A stretch of 44,071 nucleotides of DNA from Streptomyces sp. MP131-18 (GTDB lineage: Bacteria > Actinomycetota > Actinomycetes > Streptomycetales > Streptomycetaceae), in the NCBI RefSeq assembly GCF_001984575.1, contig NZ_LZNS01000001.1, forward strand, positions 6,487,304 through 6,531,374. Direction: 5' to 3'. Shown in pieces: positions 25,832-33,607 of the stretch. The position numbers and the translations under genes were made by a program. The notes under the pieces are model-generated. The model was not told the origin of the DNA. It did not search any database and saw only the letters and a program-made list of their open reading frames with translations. Position 1 is the stretch's first letter, and the number at the start of each line of letters is the position of its first letter.

Positions 25832-26866
25832 ATGCGCGTACTGGTCACCGGAGGAGCCGGCTTCATCGGCTCGCACATCGTTGCGGAACTGCTGGCGGCG
25901 GGACACGAGGCAGCGGTCCTCGACATCCGGCCGCCCGGGGCCGCCGTTCCCTGGGAGCAGGCCGACATCCGCGACGCGCAGGCCGTGGCCCGCGCCCTGG
26001 CCGGGGCGGACGCGGTGTGCCACCAGGCGGCGATGGTGGGGCTCGGGAAGGGCTTCGCGGACGCGACGGACTACGTCGGGGTCAACGACCTGGGCACGGC
26101 GGTCCTGCTGTCGGCGATGGCGGCGGCCGGGGTGCGGGACCTGCTGCTGGCCGGCTCGATGGTCGTGTACGGCGAGGGCCGCTACGACTGCCCGCGCCAC
26201 GGCCGGGTCCGCCCCGGGCCGCGCACGCCGGAACAGCTCGACGCGGGCCGCTTCGAGCCGCCGTGCCCGCGGTGCGGCGAACCGCTCGTGCCCGGGCGGG
26301 TGGCGGAGGACGCGCCGCCCGACCCGCGGAACGTGTACGCCACCACGAAGCTGACGCAGGAACATCTGGCCGCCGCCTGGGCCCGCTCGACCGGCGGTCG
26401 GGCGATCGCGCTCCGCTACCACAACGTGTACGGCGACGGCATGCCGCGCGACACCCCGTACGCCGGGGTGGCCGCTCTCTTCAGGTCCGCGCTCGCGGCG
26501 GGCCGGCCGCCGCGGGTCTTCGAGGACGGCGGGCAGCTGCGGGACTTCGTCCACGTCGAGGACGTCGCGGCGGCAAACGTGACGGCGCTGGCCGCGCTGC
26601 CCGCGGGCCCGCCCGGGACACTCCGCGCGTTCAACACCGGCAGCGGCGAGCCGCACACCGTCGGCGAGATGGCACGGGCGCTCGCCGCGGCGCACGGCGG
26701 CCCCGAGCCGGTCGTCACCGGCGAGTACCGGCTGGGGGACGTGCGGCACGTCGTGGCGGACTCGTCGCGGCTGCGCGCTGAGCTCGGCTGGCGCCCGCGG
26801 GTCGGTTTCGAGGCGGGCATGGCCCGGTTCGCGAACGCCCCGCTGGGCGGCGTGCCGGCGCGCTGA
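25832..26866 (+). CDS. NAD-dependent sugar epimerase/dehydratase with a Cys/His insertion
   Basis: A 344-residue extended SDR enzyme acting on a nucleotide sugar. The Rossmann motif TGGAGFIGSH is at 6-15 and the catalytic set is Ser109 (SMVVYG), Tyr169 and Lys173 (YATTK). RYHNVYGDGMPRDTPYAG and FEDGGQLRDFVHVEDVA are substrate/dimer segments. Between residues 118 and 155 an insertion carries Cys120-x2-His123 and Cys145-x2-Cys148, a likely zinc knuckle (CPRHG ... CPRCG) placed just after the catalytic serine strand. I have seen this insertion in actinobacterial dTDP-rhamnose-4-epimerase-like proteins; the substrate is not proven. It converges on the PLP-lyase gene. Confidence 0.85.
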   Translation: MRVLVTGGAGFIGSHIVAELLAAGHEAAVLDIRPPGAAVPWEQADIRDAQAVARALAGADAVCHQAAMVGLGKGFADATDYVGVNDLGTAVLLSAMAAAGVRDLLLAGSMVVYGEGRYDCPRHGRVRPGPRTPEQLDAGRFEPPCPRCGEPLVPGRVAEDAPPDPRNVYATTKLTQEHLAAAWARSTGGRAIALRYHNVYGDGMPRDTPYAGVAALFRSALAAGRPPRVFEDGGQLRDFVHVEDVAAANVTALAALPAGPPGTLRAFNTGSGEPHTVGEMARALAAAHGGPEPVVTGEYRLGDVRHVVADSSRLRAELGWRPRVGFEAGMARFANAPLGGVPAR

Positions 26867-26922
26867 GGCCGGGGCGAGGGGACCGGGGCGCGGGGACCGG
26901 GGCGCGGGGACCGGGGCGCCCG
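26867..26922. repeat. Four tandem 14-bp repeats between convergent genes
   Basis: Unit GACCGGGGCGCGGG: a variant copy at 26867-26880, two perfect copies at 26881-26894 and 26895-26908, and a diverged end copy at 26909-26922. It fills nearly the whole gap between the epimerase and PLP-lyase stops. It may vary in number between strains; no hairpin is obvious. Confidence 0.9.
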
Positions 26923-26927
26923 CGCGC

Positions 26928-27869
26928 TCAGGGCGGGTCGCCGTGCAGGGTGCGCAGCAGGACGTCGCCCGAGGCGTTGGCGCCGGTGAGGACGAGCGCG
27001 GTCACGCCGTCACCGGCCAGGTCGGGCCGCTGGATCACGGCCGCCGCGGCGGCGGCGCCCGACGGCTCCGTCAGCACGCCGCGGTTGTTCCACAGCAGTT
27101 TCGCCGCGTCGAGCAGCTGGTCCTCCTCCACGAGCACGAACTCGTCCACGACCTGACGCAAACGCGCGACCGCGTCCGGCTCAGGCACCCGCACGCCGAG
27201 GCCGGGGGCGGCGGTGTGGAACGGCGGCCCGGGCTCGGCCACGCCTGTGCACCAGGCGTCGTGCGTGGCCCTGGAGGCGGTCGAGCCGACCCCGACCAGC
27301 CGGGTGCCGGGGCTGACGGCGCGCAGCCAGGTGCCGACGCCGCAGGCCAGCGAGCCGTTGCCGACCGGCACCACCACGGTGTGCAGAGCGCGGCCGTGCC
27401 GGCGGGCGAGTTCGACGGCGATGGTCGCCGCGCCCTCGGCGAGCGCGGGCTCCGGTCCTGCCCCGACCAGCCGCCAGCCGTGCTCCGCCGCCAGCGCGGC
27501 CGCCCGCGCCGCGGCCTCGTCGGCATCGCCGTCCACCGGCGTCAGCCGCGCGCCCAGCTCGCCGAGGCGGCGCAGCTCGGCCGGGTTGGCGGTGCGCGCG
27601 GCCAGGACGTGCAGCTCGAGGCCGTGGCGGCGCGCGCCGTGGGCCAGGCCCTGGCCGAGGTTGCCCGCGGAGGCGCAGACCAGGGTTTCGGCGGCGCCGC
27701 AGCGCGCGGCCAGCCAGTCGCCGCCGCGGCCCTTGAAGGAGCGGACCGGGTTCAGGGTCTCCAGTTTCAACGTCAGCCCGGGCCACAGCTCGATCTCCGG
27801 GGTGTCGAGGAACGCCGGATCGATCACCCGGGCGGCTTGTTCGATGGCGTCGAGCGAGACGTTCAGCAC
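26928..27869 (-). CDS. PLP-dependent lyase/dehydratase, fold type II (threonine dehydratase-like)
   Basis: A 313-residue enzyme of the tryptophan-synthase-beta fold family. The PLP lysine is in LNPVRSFKGRGG (Lys at about 46). The substrate loop is CASAGNLGQGLAHGARR, and the phosphate-binding loop reads VGNGSLACGVG. The Ser/Cys that contacts the PLP nitrogen is expected in LVLTGANASGD. It is shorter than catabolic threonine dehydratase and lacks an ACT domain. The substrate (Ser, Thr or another hydroxyamino acid) is unknown. GTG start with TAGGGT six bases upstream; probably leaderless. The gene is downstream of the two-component genes in the same orientation but has its own promoter. Confidence 0.82.
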   Translation of the reverse strand: MLNVSLDAIEQAARVIDPAFLDTPEIELWPGLTLKLETLNPVRSFKGRGGDWLAARCGAAETLVCASAGNLGQGLAHGARRHGLELHVLAARTANPAELRRLGELGARLTPVDGDADEAAARAAALAAEHGWRLVGAGPEPALAEGAATIAVELARRHGRALHTVVVPVGNGSLACGVGTWLRAVSPGTRLVGVGSTASRATHDAWCTGVAEPGPPFHTAAPGLGVRVPEPDAVARLRQVVDEFVLVEEDQLLDAAKLLWNNRGVLTEPSGAAAAAAVIQRPDLAGDGVTALVLTGANASGDVLLRTLHGDPP

Positions 27870-27875
27870 CCGGGC

Positions 27876-27881
27876 ACCCTA
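27876..27881 (-). promoter_or_regulatory. -10 element TAGGGT for the PLP-lyase gene
   Basis: TAGGGT on the minus strand, six bases before the GTG at 27869 and just past the histidine kinase stop at 27886. Confidence 0.5.
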
Positions 27882-27885
27882 CGGG

Positions 27886-29025
27886 CTACCCGCCCGTTCG
27901 CTCCCCCGCCGGCAGGATCACCTCGAAGCGGCAGCCGCCCGGTACGTTGCGCACGCGGGTGCTGCCCGCGTGGGCCTCGACGATGCCGCGCACGATCGCC
28001 AGGCCGAGCCCGGCGCCCGCGGGCGGGGTGCGGGCGTCGGTGCCGCGCCAGCCGGTGTCGAACACGCGGGGCAGGTCCTCCGTGGGGATGCCGCCGCAGC
28101 CGTCGGTGACCGAGAGCACCACCGAGTCAGCGTGGCGGGCGGCGGACACGGCCACCGTGCCGTCCGCCGGAGTGTGCCGGATCGCGTTGACCAGCAGGTT
28201 GGCCAGCACGCGGCTCATCTCCTTGCCGTCCACCTCCACCGGCAGCGGCGCCACGCCGTCGTTCGCGAGCAGTACGCCGCGTTCGCCGGCCAGCGGGTCG
28301 GCGCCGGCGATGGCGTCGCTGACCAGGTCGTACACGGATATCCGGGTCGGGGTCAGGGCCAGCGAACCGGCCTGGATACGGGAGAGTTCGAAGAGGTCGC
28401 CGACCATCGAGCCGAGCCGTTCCACCTCGCCGCGGATCTGCCGGTGGTAGCGGGCGGGGTCCTCGGCGATGCCGTCCTCCAGGGCCTCGGCCATCGCCCG
28501 CAGCCCGGCGAGCGGGGAGCGCAGGTCGTGGGAGATCCAGGCGACCAGCTCGCGGCGGGAGGTCTCCAGGGCCCGTTCGCGCTCCCGCGACGCCGCGAGG
28601 CGCGCGTCCGCCTCGGCCAGCCGGTGGGCGAGCGAGGCCAGTTCCGCGGGCATCGGCCCGGCGGGCGGCGCGAACGCCCCGCCCTCCCCGAGGGCGTGCG
28701 CGGAACGTTCGAGCGCCCGGTGCGCGCCGATCACCCAGCGGCCGAGCAGCAGCGCGGTGGCGGTCGCGGCCAGGGCGCCGGTCAGGCCGACGGTGACGAC
28801 GACGGCCAGGTCGTGCGCGGACAGGAACATCGCCCACGCCACCGACAGCGTCCCGGCCAGCAGCGCGCCGACCGTCACGCCGATCAGCACCGCGAGCGAC
28901 ACCGCCACGGAACGGCGCCTGACCGCCGCAAGCACCAGCGCGCCCGCCACCCCGGCGGCGGCCGCACCGGCCGCCGCGTACAGCGCGATCAGCGGCAGAT
29001 CGCGCAGCAGTTGAGCCATTCCCAT
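27886..29025 (-). CDS. Sensor histidine kinase with a compact membrane sensor
   Basis: A 379-residue kinase. Three predicted helices (about 10-34, 40-68, 72-96) leave no extracytoplasmic domain, so sensing is probably within the membrane. A HAMP-like/coiled segment covers about 96-150. HisKA carries His166 in AWISHDLRSPL, and the ATPase domain has the N-box LLVNAIRHTPADG, DGCGGIP and GAGLGLAIVRGIVEAH. The start MGMAQLLRDL is preferred because GAGGG lies eight bases upstream; longer frames overlap the response regulator. It follows the regulator by 11 bases, forming one operon. Confidence 0.92.
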   Translation of the reverse strand: MGMAQLLRDLPLIALYAAAGAAAAGVAGALVLAAVRRRSVAVSLAVLIGVTVGALLAGTLSVAWAMFLSAHDLAVVVTVGLTGALAATATALLLGRWVIGAHRALERSAHALGEGGAFAPPAGPMPAELASLAHRLAEADARLAASRERERALETSRRELVAWISHDLRSPLAGLRAMAEALEDGIAEDPARYHRQIRGEVERLGSMVGDLFELSRIQAGSLALTPTRISVYDLVSDAIAGADPLAGERGVLLANDGVAPLPVEVDGKEMSRVLANLLVNAIRHTPADGTVAVSAARHADSVVLSVTDGCGGIPTEDLPRVFDTGWRGTDARTPPAGAGLGLAIVRGIVEAHAGSTRVRNVPGGCRFEVILPAGERTGG

Positions 29026-29036
29026 GCCGGTCGCCC

Positions 29037-29738
29037 TCAACCGCCGTCGAACCGGTAGCCGACGCCCCAGACCGTGGTGATCAGCCGGGGCTGCGCCGGG
29101 TCGTTCTCCACCTTGTGCCGCAGCCGCCGCACGTGCACGGTGACGGTTGACAGGTCCCCGAAGTCCCAGCCCCACACCGTCGCCATCAGCTCCTCGCGGC
29201 TGAACGCCCGCCCGGGGTGGCGCAGGAAGTGCGCCAGCAGGTCGAACTCGCGCAGCGTCAGCCGCAGCGGGCCCCGCGCGTCCTGCGCGGTGCGCGCCGC
29301 CGGGTCGAGCACGACGCCCCCGCCGCGCAACAGTGCGCCCCCGCCGGGCGCCGGGCCCCCGGCGGCCCGGCGCAGCACGGACGAGACGCGCAGCACCAGT
29401 TCACGGGGGCTGAACGGCTTGGTCACGTAGTCGTCCGCGCCGACCTCGAGTCCGAGGATGCGGTCCTCCTCGTCGCCGCGCGCGGTCAGCATCACCACCG
29501 GCACCGGGCCGGCCTCGCGCAGTCGCGCGCAGACCGCCAGCCCGTCGAGGCCGGGCAGCATCAGGTCGAGGACGACGAGGTCGGGCGGGTGCGCGGCGGC
29601 CCGCGCCAGGGCGTCGCGGCCGTCCGCGGCGCGGTCGACGGTGAAGCCGGCCCGGTCCAGGTAGCCGGCCACGACCTCGGTGACGGTCGGGTCGTCGTCG
29701 ACGACCAGGACATGGTGCTGCGGGCGCGGCTGTTGCAT
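29037..29738 (-). CDS. OmpR-family response regulator
   Basis: A 233-residue regulator. The receiver domain covers about 8-122, with acidic pocket VVDDD (12-16), phospho-acceptor Asp58 (VVLDLMLPG), Thr in MLTARGDE and Lys in DDYVTKPFSPREL. The C-terminal winged helix is about 135-230 (LRLTLREFDLLAHFLRHPGRAFSREELM, TVTVHVRRLRHKVE, VWGVGYRF). The start is the ATG at 29736-29738 (MQQPRPQHH). It pairs with the kinase downstream. Its promoter region is shared with the divergent GT2 operon, which is therefore a candidate target. Confidence 0.93.
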   Translation of the reverse strand: MQQPRPQHHVLVVDDDPTVTEVVAGYLDRAGFTVDRAADGRDALARAAAHPPDLVVLDLMLPGLDGLAVCARLREAGPVPVVMLTARGDEEDRILGLEVGADDYVTKPFSPRELVLRVSSVLRRAAGGPAPGGGALLRGGGVVLDPAARTAQDARGPLRLTLREFDLLAHFLRHPGRAFSREELMATVWGWDFGDLSTVTVHVRRLRHKVENDPAQPRLITTVWGVGYRFDGG

Positions 29739-29863
29739 GCCCCCGAGTCTCACACCGGCGCGCGGCCATCGGCCGGGCGCCGTCGGCGGAAACGGAGCGA
29801 CGTCAGGGTTTCGTAAGGAGCAGTGCCCTGATATGTACCAGTTGTCTCCGTAGGGTAAGGAGC
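29739..29863. promoter_or_regulatory. Divergent region between the two-component system and the GT2 operon
   Basis: Holds a promoter for the GT2 operon (CTGATA 29828-29833, 17 bases, TAGGGT 29851-29856). It also has two direct repeats GTAAGGAGC at 29813-29821 and 29855-29863, 42 bp apart (four helical turns). The second touches the GT2 start codon and could serve as a ribosome-binding site, but its spacing is too short, so an operator role for the repeats is possible. Binding by the adjacent OmpR-type regulator is inferred. Confidence 0.5.
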
Positions 29864-30529
29864 GTGACCACCTCTCCACCGACGCGGGGCGATCTGGTGC
29901 TGCCCTGCCTGAACGAAGCCGAAGCACTGCCCTGGGTACTGGGCCGGGTCCCCGACGGCTGGCGGGCCGTCGTCGTGGACAACGGATCGACCGACGGCTC
30001 CGCCGACCTGGCCGGACGGCTCGGCGCACGGGTCGTCCACGAACCGCGCCGCGGCTTCGGCGCCGCCTGCCACGCCGGGCTCCTCGCCGCCACCGGCGAC
30101 CTGGTCGCGTTCTGCGACTGCGACGCCTCCCTCGATCCGGCCGAACTGCCGCGCGTCGCGGCGCCCGTCGTTGCCGGGACGGCCGACCTGGTGCTGGCCC
30201 GCCGGCGCCCCACCGCGCGCGGCGCCTGGCCGCTCCACGCCAGGGCGGGCAACCGCGCCCTGTCCCGCATGGTGCGCACCCGCACCGGCGTTCGGCTGCG
30301 CGACCTCGGCCCGATGCGCGTCGCGCGCCGCACCGGCCTCCTCGGTCTTGACCTCACCGACCGGCGCAGCGGATACCCCTTGCAGATGGTCGTCCTGGCC
30401 GCCGAGGCGGGCTGGCACATCGAGGAGACGGACGTCGCCTACCGGCCGCGCACCGGCCGTTCGAAAGTGACCGGCACCTGGCGCGGCACCTGGCAGGCCG
30501 TCACCGACATGCGGGCGGTGCTGAAATGA
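29864..30529 (+). CDS. Family 2 glycosyltransferase
   Basis: A 221-residue GT-A fold transferase. It opens LVLPCLNEAEALPWVLGRVPDG, with the nucleotide site VVVDNGSTDGSADLAGRLGARVVHEPRRGFGAACHAGLLAA and the metal motif FCDCDAS (DxD-like). Its C-terminal YRPRTGRSKVTGTWRGT resembles the dolichol-phosphate-mannose-synthase type. No membrane helix, so it acts at the membrane surface or in the cytosol. GTG start with TAGGGT seven bases upstream, probably leaderless. Its stop overlaps the DUF2064 gene as ATGA. The GT2 plus DUF2064 pair recalls TIGR04283/TIGR04282 pairs of selenodomain/arsenosugar loci; the product here is unknown. Confidence 0.87.
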   Translation: MTTSPPTRGDLVLPCLNEAEALPWVLGRVPDGWRAVVVDNGSTDGSADLAGRLGARVVHEPRRGFGAACHAGLLAATGDLVAFCDCDASLDPAELPRVAAPVVAGTADLVLARRRPTARGAWPLHARAGNRALSRMVRTRTGVRLRDLGPMRVARRTGLLGLDLTDRRSGYPLQMVVLAAEAGWHIEETDVAYRPRTGRSKVTGTWRGTWQAVTDMRAVLK

Positions 30530-31185
30530 CCGCGCGCCCGCCGGAAGGGCCCACGACCCTCGTCGTCATCGCCAAGGAGCCGGTACCCGGCCGCGTCAAG
30601 ACGCGCCTCACCCCGCCCTGCACCCCAGCCCAGGCCGCCCGGCTCGCCGAGGCCGCGCTCGCCGACACCCTGCGCACCCTGCTGCGTGTGCCCGCCAGGC
30701 GCCGGCTGCTGGTCCTGGCCGGGCGCACCGGCCGCTGGCTGCCGCCCGGCTTCGACGTCGTCCCGCAGTGCGACGGGGGCCTCGACGAACGCATCGCCGC
30801 CGCGTTCGCGCACTGTGCGGGCCCCACGCTGCTCGTCGGCATGGACACCCCCCAGCTCACCCCCGCGCTGCTGGGCCCCGCCACCGCGCCGCCCGGCGGC
30901 TGGCCGCGGCGCCGCGCCTGGTTCGGGCCCGCGGCGGACGGCGGGTTCTGGGCGCTGGGCATGGCGGAGCCGCGCCCGGCGCTCGTGCGCGGCGTGCCCA
31001 TGTCCACGCCGCTGACCGGCCGCGCCCAGCACCGGCGGCTGACCGAGGCGGGCCTCGACGTGCAAGAACTGCCCGTCCTGCGCGACGTGGACAGCGCCGC
31101 GGACGCGGAACGGGTCGCCCACGAGGCGCCCGGCGGCCGGTTCGCCGCCGCGTGGCACGCCCTCGGCACCGGCGTCGCCTCGTGA
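30526..31185 (+). CDS. DUF2064 / TIGR04282 glycosyltransferase-like protein
   Basis: A 219-residue protein of the DUF2064 family, a GT-A/nucleotidyltransferase-like fold. Signature AKEPVPGRVKTRLTPP is at about 17-32 (usually AKxPxPGxVKTRL), with the DTPQL motif (MDTPQLTP, residues about 106-113) as the metal site. PAADGGFWALGMAEPRP is a third conserved block. Related proteins are annotated as rSAM/selenodomain-associated transferase 1 or arsenosugar glycosyltransferase, but no radical-SAM gene is nearby. ATG start inside the GT2 stop and stop inside the methyltransferase start (GTGA): fully coupled three-gene operon. Confidence 0.87.
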   Translation: MTARPPEGPTTLVVIAKEPVPGRVKTRLTPPCTPAQAARLAEAALADTLRTLLRVPARRRLLVLAGRTGRWLPPGFDVVPQCDGGLDERIAAAFAHCAGPTLLVGMDTPQLTPALLGPATAPPGGWPRRRAWFGPAADGGFWALGMAEPRPALVRGVPMSTPLTGRAQHRRLTEAGLDVQELPVLRDVDSAADAERVAHEAPGGRFAAAWHALGTGVAS

Positions 31186-31811
31186 CCTGGACCGGTGACG
31201 CCTACGCCTGGGCCCTGCGCACCGGCCGCGGCCCGCTGTTCCTGCGCCGCGCCGACGGACGCCGCCTCCGTCTCGACGTCGAACGCTGGTGCGCAGGCCC
31301 CGACGCGGCCGACCGCACCGTCCTGCGCCGCTGCACCGGCAGCGTCCTGGACATCGGCTGCGGGCCCGGCCGCATGGTCACCGCACTGGCCCGCGCCGCG
31401 CGCCCCGCGCTCGGCATCGACACCTCGCCCGCGGCCGTCGCCCGCACCCGCAGCGGCGGCGGAACGGCCCTGCTGCGCTCGGTGTTCCAGGACATCCCGG
31501 CCGAGGGCCGGTGGGGGAGCGTCCTGCTGATGGACGGCAACATAGGGATCGGCGGCGACCCGGCCGCGCTCCTGCACCGCATCCGCCGCCTGACCGCCCC
31601 CGGCGGGCTGCTGCTCGCCGAGACCGCGCCCGGAGACGTCGACGAACGCTTCGAGGTGCGCCTCGACAACGGCAACGGCCCCCTCGGGCCCGCGTTCCCC
31701 TGGGCCCGCATCGGCCCCCCGGCCCTGTGCGCCGACGCGGAGTCCGCCGGCTGGACGCCGGTGGTCCGCTGGACACTCCACGGCCGGACGTTCGTGGCCC
31801 TCCGCCGCTGA
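31182..31811 (+). CDS. Class I SAM-dependent methyltransferase
   Basis: A 209-residue methyltransferase. Motif I VLDIGCGPGRM is at about residues 51-61, and motif II acid is in ALGIDTSPAAV. Further motifs are DIPAEGRWGSVLLMDGNIGIGGDP and GGLLLAETAPGDVDERFEVRL. The N-terminal 48 residues are specific (AWALRTGRGPLFLRRADGRRLRLDVERW) and may shape the substrate site. Starts at a GTG overlapping the DUF2064 stop. The substrate is unknown; by context a glycosylated small molecule or lipid made by the two upstream transferases. Confidence 0.85.
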   Translation: MTWTGDAYAWALRTGRGPLFLRRADGRRLRLDVERWCAGPDAADRTVLRRCTGSVLDIGCGPGRMVTALARAARPALGIDTSPAAVARTRSGGGTALLRSVFQDIPAEGRWGSVLLMDGNIGIGGDPAALLHRIRRLTAPGGLLLAETAPGDVDERFEVRLDNGNGPLGPAFPWARIGPPALCADAESAGWTPVVRWTLHGRTFVALRR

Positions 31812-32067
31812 GCGCCGAGCGCTTCCCGCGCGGGGTTTGCCGGGCGGGGCCGGGCGGTGCCGCGCATGGTGCTTCCCACCGAGTCGGTCGCGCATTCGGG
31901 CGGCACGCCCGGCGATGGCTCGCGGCAGACAGCGACGGGGCGGCGCCCCGAGCAACCGGATCACAGCGCACGGGACGGCAGGAGCCCCGGCCGGGGACCG
32001 TGCCGCCGGATGTTCGGTGGCGGCGCCCCCGAACACCCGCGGTGCGTGAGCCCCGTATGCGGGACGG
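31812..32067. other. Gap between convergent operons with several dyads
   Basis: No gene seen. It contains CCCCGGCCGGGG (31985-31996) and a hairpin TGTTCGG / CCGAACA (32011-32017 / 32029-32035), possibly terminators for the convergent methyltransferase and membrane-protein genes. Confidence 0.4.
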
Positions 32068-32484
32068 TCAGGCGCCGGGGCTTCCCGGTCCCGGGCGGCG
32101 GGCGCGGCGCCAGGCCGCCGCCGCGGCCGTTGCCAGGGCCGTCGCCGCGAGCAGCAGTACCAGATTGCGGCCGTAGTCCAGCGGCAGCGCCGTCGCGTTG
32201 CGCGGCTCGCCCGGCCGCAGCAGCGGCGGGAGCGCGACCAGGGTCAGGCAGCCCGCAACGATCAGCCCGCCGCGCACCGCGCGGCGGGCGGGCAGCCGGC
32301 GCACCACGAGGCCCGCGGCCAGGACCAGCGGCGCGAGCGCCAGGTCGTGCAGCACCACCGCGCCGGCCAGCCACACCGCGACCTGCCGCGGCGCGTCCGC
32401 GGGGCTGCCCGTGATCAGCAACCGCACCCCGGCCGCGAGCAGCAGCAGCCCGGCCGCCCCGAGGACCAGGCGCGCCGCCCTCAC
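32068..32484 (-). CDS. Small membrane protein after the molybdoenzyme
   Basis: A 138-residue hydrophobic protein with four predicted helices (about 4-24, 37-60, 71-90 and 108-128). I do not recognise the family. GTG start overlaps the molybdoenzyme stop (GTGA), so the two are translated together and it may be a partner or anchor. No Cys or His suited to heme binding stands out except single His residues. It is the last gene of the operon. The family is unassigned; presence of a gene is supported by coupling and codon bias. Confidence 0.7.
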   Translation of the reverse strand: MRAARLVLGAAGLLLLAAGVRLLITGSPADAPRQVAVWLAGAVVLHDLALAPLVLAAGLVVRRLPARRAVRGGLIVAGCLTLVALPPLLRPGEPRNATALPLDYGRNLVLLLAATALATAAAAAWRRARRPGPGSPGA

Positions 32485-33596
32485 CGCAGCACCTCGATGA
32501 GCCGCACCCATTTGGTCTGCCACACCCCCGGCCGGTTCGGCGCGATGATCCGCGCCGGGAAGCCGTGGTCGGGCGACAGCACCTCCCCGTTCAGCCGCAG
32601 CGCGAGCAGCGTGAGCGGATCGCGCGCGTAGTGCGGCCCCATCTCCATCACGCGGTACCCGCCTCTCTTCTGCAACGACACCACCCGCACGAACGCGTCC
32701 TCGGGCGCCCCCGCCCGGTCCAGCAGGTCCGCCAGCCGCACCCCTTCCCACCACGCCGACGCGCTCCAGCCCTCCACACAGGCGATCGGCAGCCGCGCCC
32801 GGTGCCGTGGCAGCGCGCGCAGCTCGGCGAGCGACAGGTGGAACGGGCGCGGCCCGGTGACCTGGAGCCGCCACGCCGCACCGCTGACGTGCGCCACTCC
32901 GGCCTCGGCGGCCGTGCGGTTCACCGGCAGGCCCTGCGCCGTCCCGTCCGGGCGGCGCGGCGCCAGCAGGGTCGTGGCACGCAGCGGCGTCAGCGACTGC
33001 CCCGCCGTCACCAGCGTCACCGCGCCCACCGCCGCGCCCACCCCGAGCAGCAGCGACCGCCGTTCGCCCGCGTCGGGGTCCGTGCCCGGCGCGGGCCGCC
33101 GCCAGTGGGCGGCGATCTGCGGCGCCTTCACCGCCACGTGCAGCAGCAGGGCCCCGCACAGCACCCAGGCCAGCGCCCAGTGCACGCGCTTGAAGCCGAA
33201 CGGCCACGGGTACCACTGCGCGATGTTGGCCAGCCCCAGGGCGACTTCGAGCAGCGCGGCGGCCACCAGCACCGCGATCGACGCGCGCTCCAGCGCGTGC
33301 CGGACCGACCGCACCGGCGGGCGGACGTACAGCCGCGGGTACACCGTCCACAGCTTGGCCAGGAGCAGCGGCACCAGCGCGATCCCGGTGGCCACGTGCA
33401 GGCCCTGCGTGACGCGGTAGCCCCACACGGGCCTGGCCGGCAGGTGCGGCGCGAGCCAGCCGGGCGGGGTCTGGAGGCCGTGGCTGATCAGGCCGGTCAG
33501 GAAGCACACCAGCACACCGGCACCCAGCCACCGGCCGACGGCCGTGGCCGTGCGGGCGTCGTGCAGCCGGCCACGGAACGGTATGAAGGTCCGCAC
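32481..33596 (-). CDS. Sulfite-oxidase-type molybdopterin enzyme fused to a membrane cytochrome b-like domain
   Basis: A 371-residue protein. The N-terminal ~200 residues hold five helices (about 22-40, 62-82, 103-127, 138-158 and 182-200) with His67, His139 and His153 as heme-ligand candidates, resembling a cytochrome b561-type anchor. The C-terminal ~170 residues are a molybdopterin domain of the sulfite oxidase/YedY type with the Mo-binding Cys273 in IACVEGWSASAWWEG. RGGYRVMEMGPHYARDP and PDHGFPARIIAPNRPG follow, and it ends VWQTKWVRLIEV. Probably reduces or oxidises a substrate outside the membrane; the substrate is unknown. GTG start with GAGGTGAG upstream, 11 bases after the GT-C gene. 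Confidence 0.85.
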   Translation of the reverse strand: MRTFIPFRGRLHDARTATAVGRWLGAGVLVCFLTGLISHGLQTPPGWLAPHLPARPVWGYRVTQGLHVATGIALVPLLLAKLWTVYPRLYVRPPVRSVRHALERASIAVLVAAALLEVALGLANIAQWYPWPFGFKRVHWALAWVLCGALLLHVAVKAPQIAAHWRRPAPGTDPDAGERRSLLLGVGAAVGAVTLVTAGQSLTPLRATTLLAPRRPDGTAQGLPVNRTAAEAGVAHVSGAAWRLQVTGPRPFHLSLAELRALPRHRARLPIACVEGWSASAWWEGVRLADLLDRAGAPEDAFVRVVSLQKRGGYRVMEMGPHYARDPLTLLALRLNGEVLSPDHGFPARIIAPNRPGVWQTKWVRLIEVLR

Positions 33597-33607
33597 GCGT
33601 ACTCACC

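Noticed and set aside
26867..26922. CRISPR array
   Set aside because: Units are 14 bp with no spacers; a simple tandem repeat.
30526..31811. Selenosugar or arsenosugar pathway as a firm call for the DUF2064 operon
   Set aside because: The DUF2064 family name suggests it, but no radical-SAM, selenophosphate or arsenic gene is present, so it stays a hypothesis.
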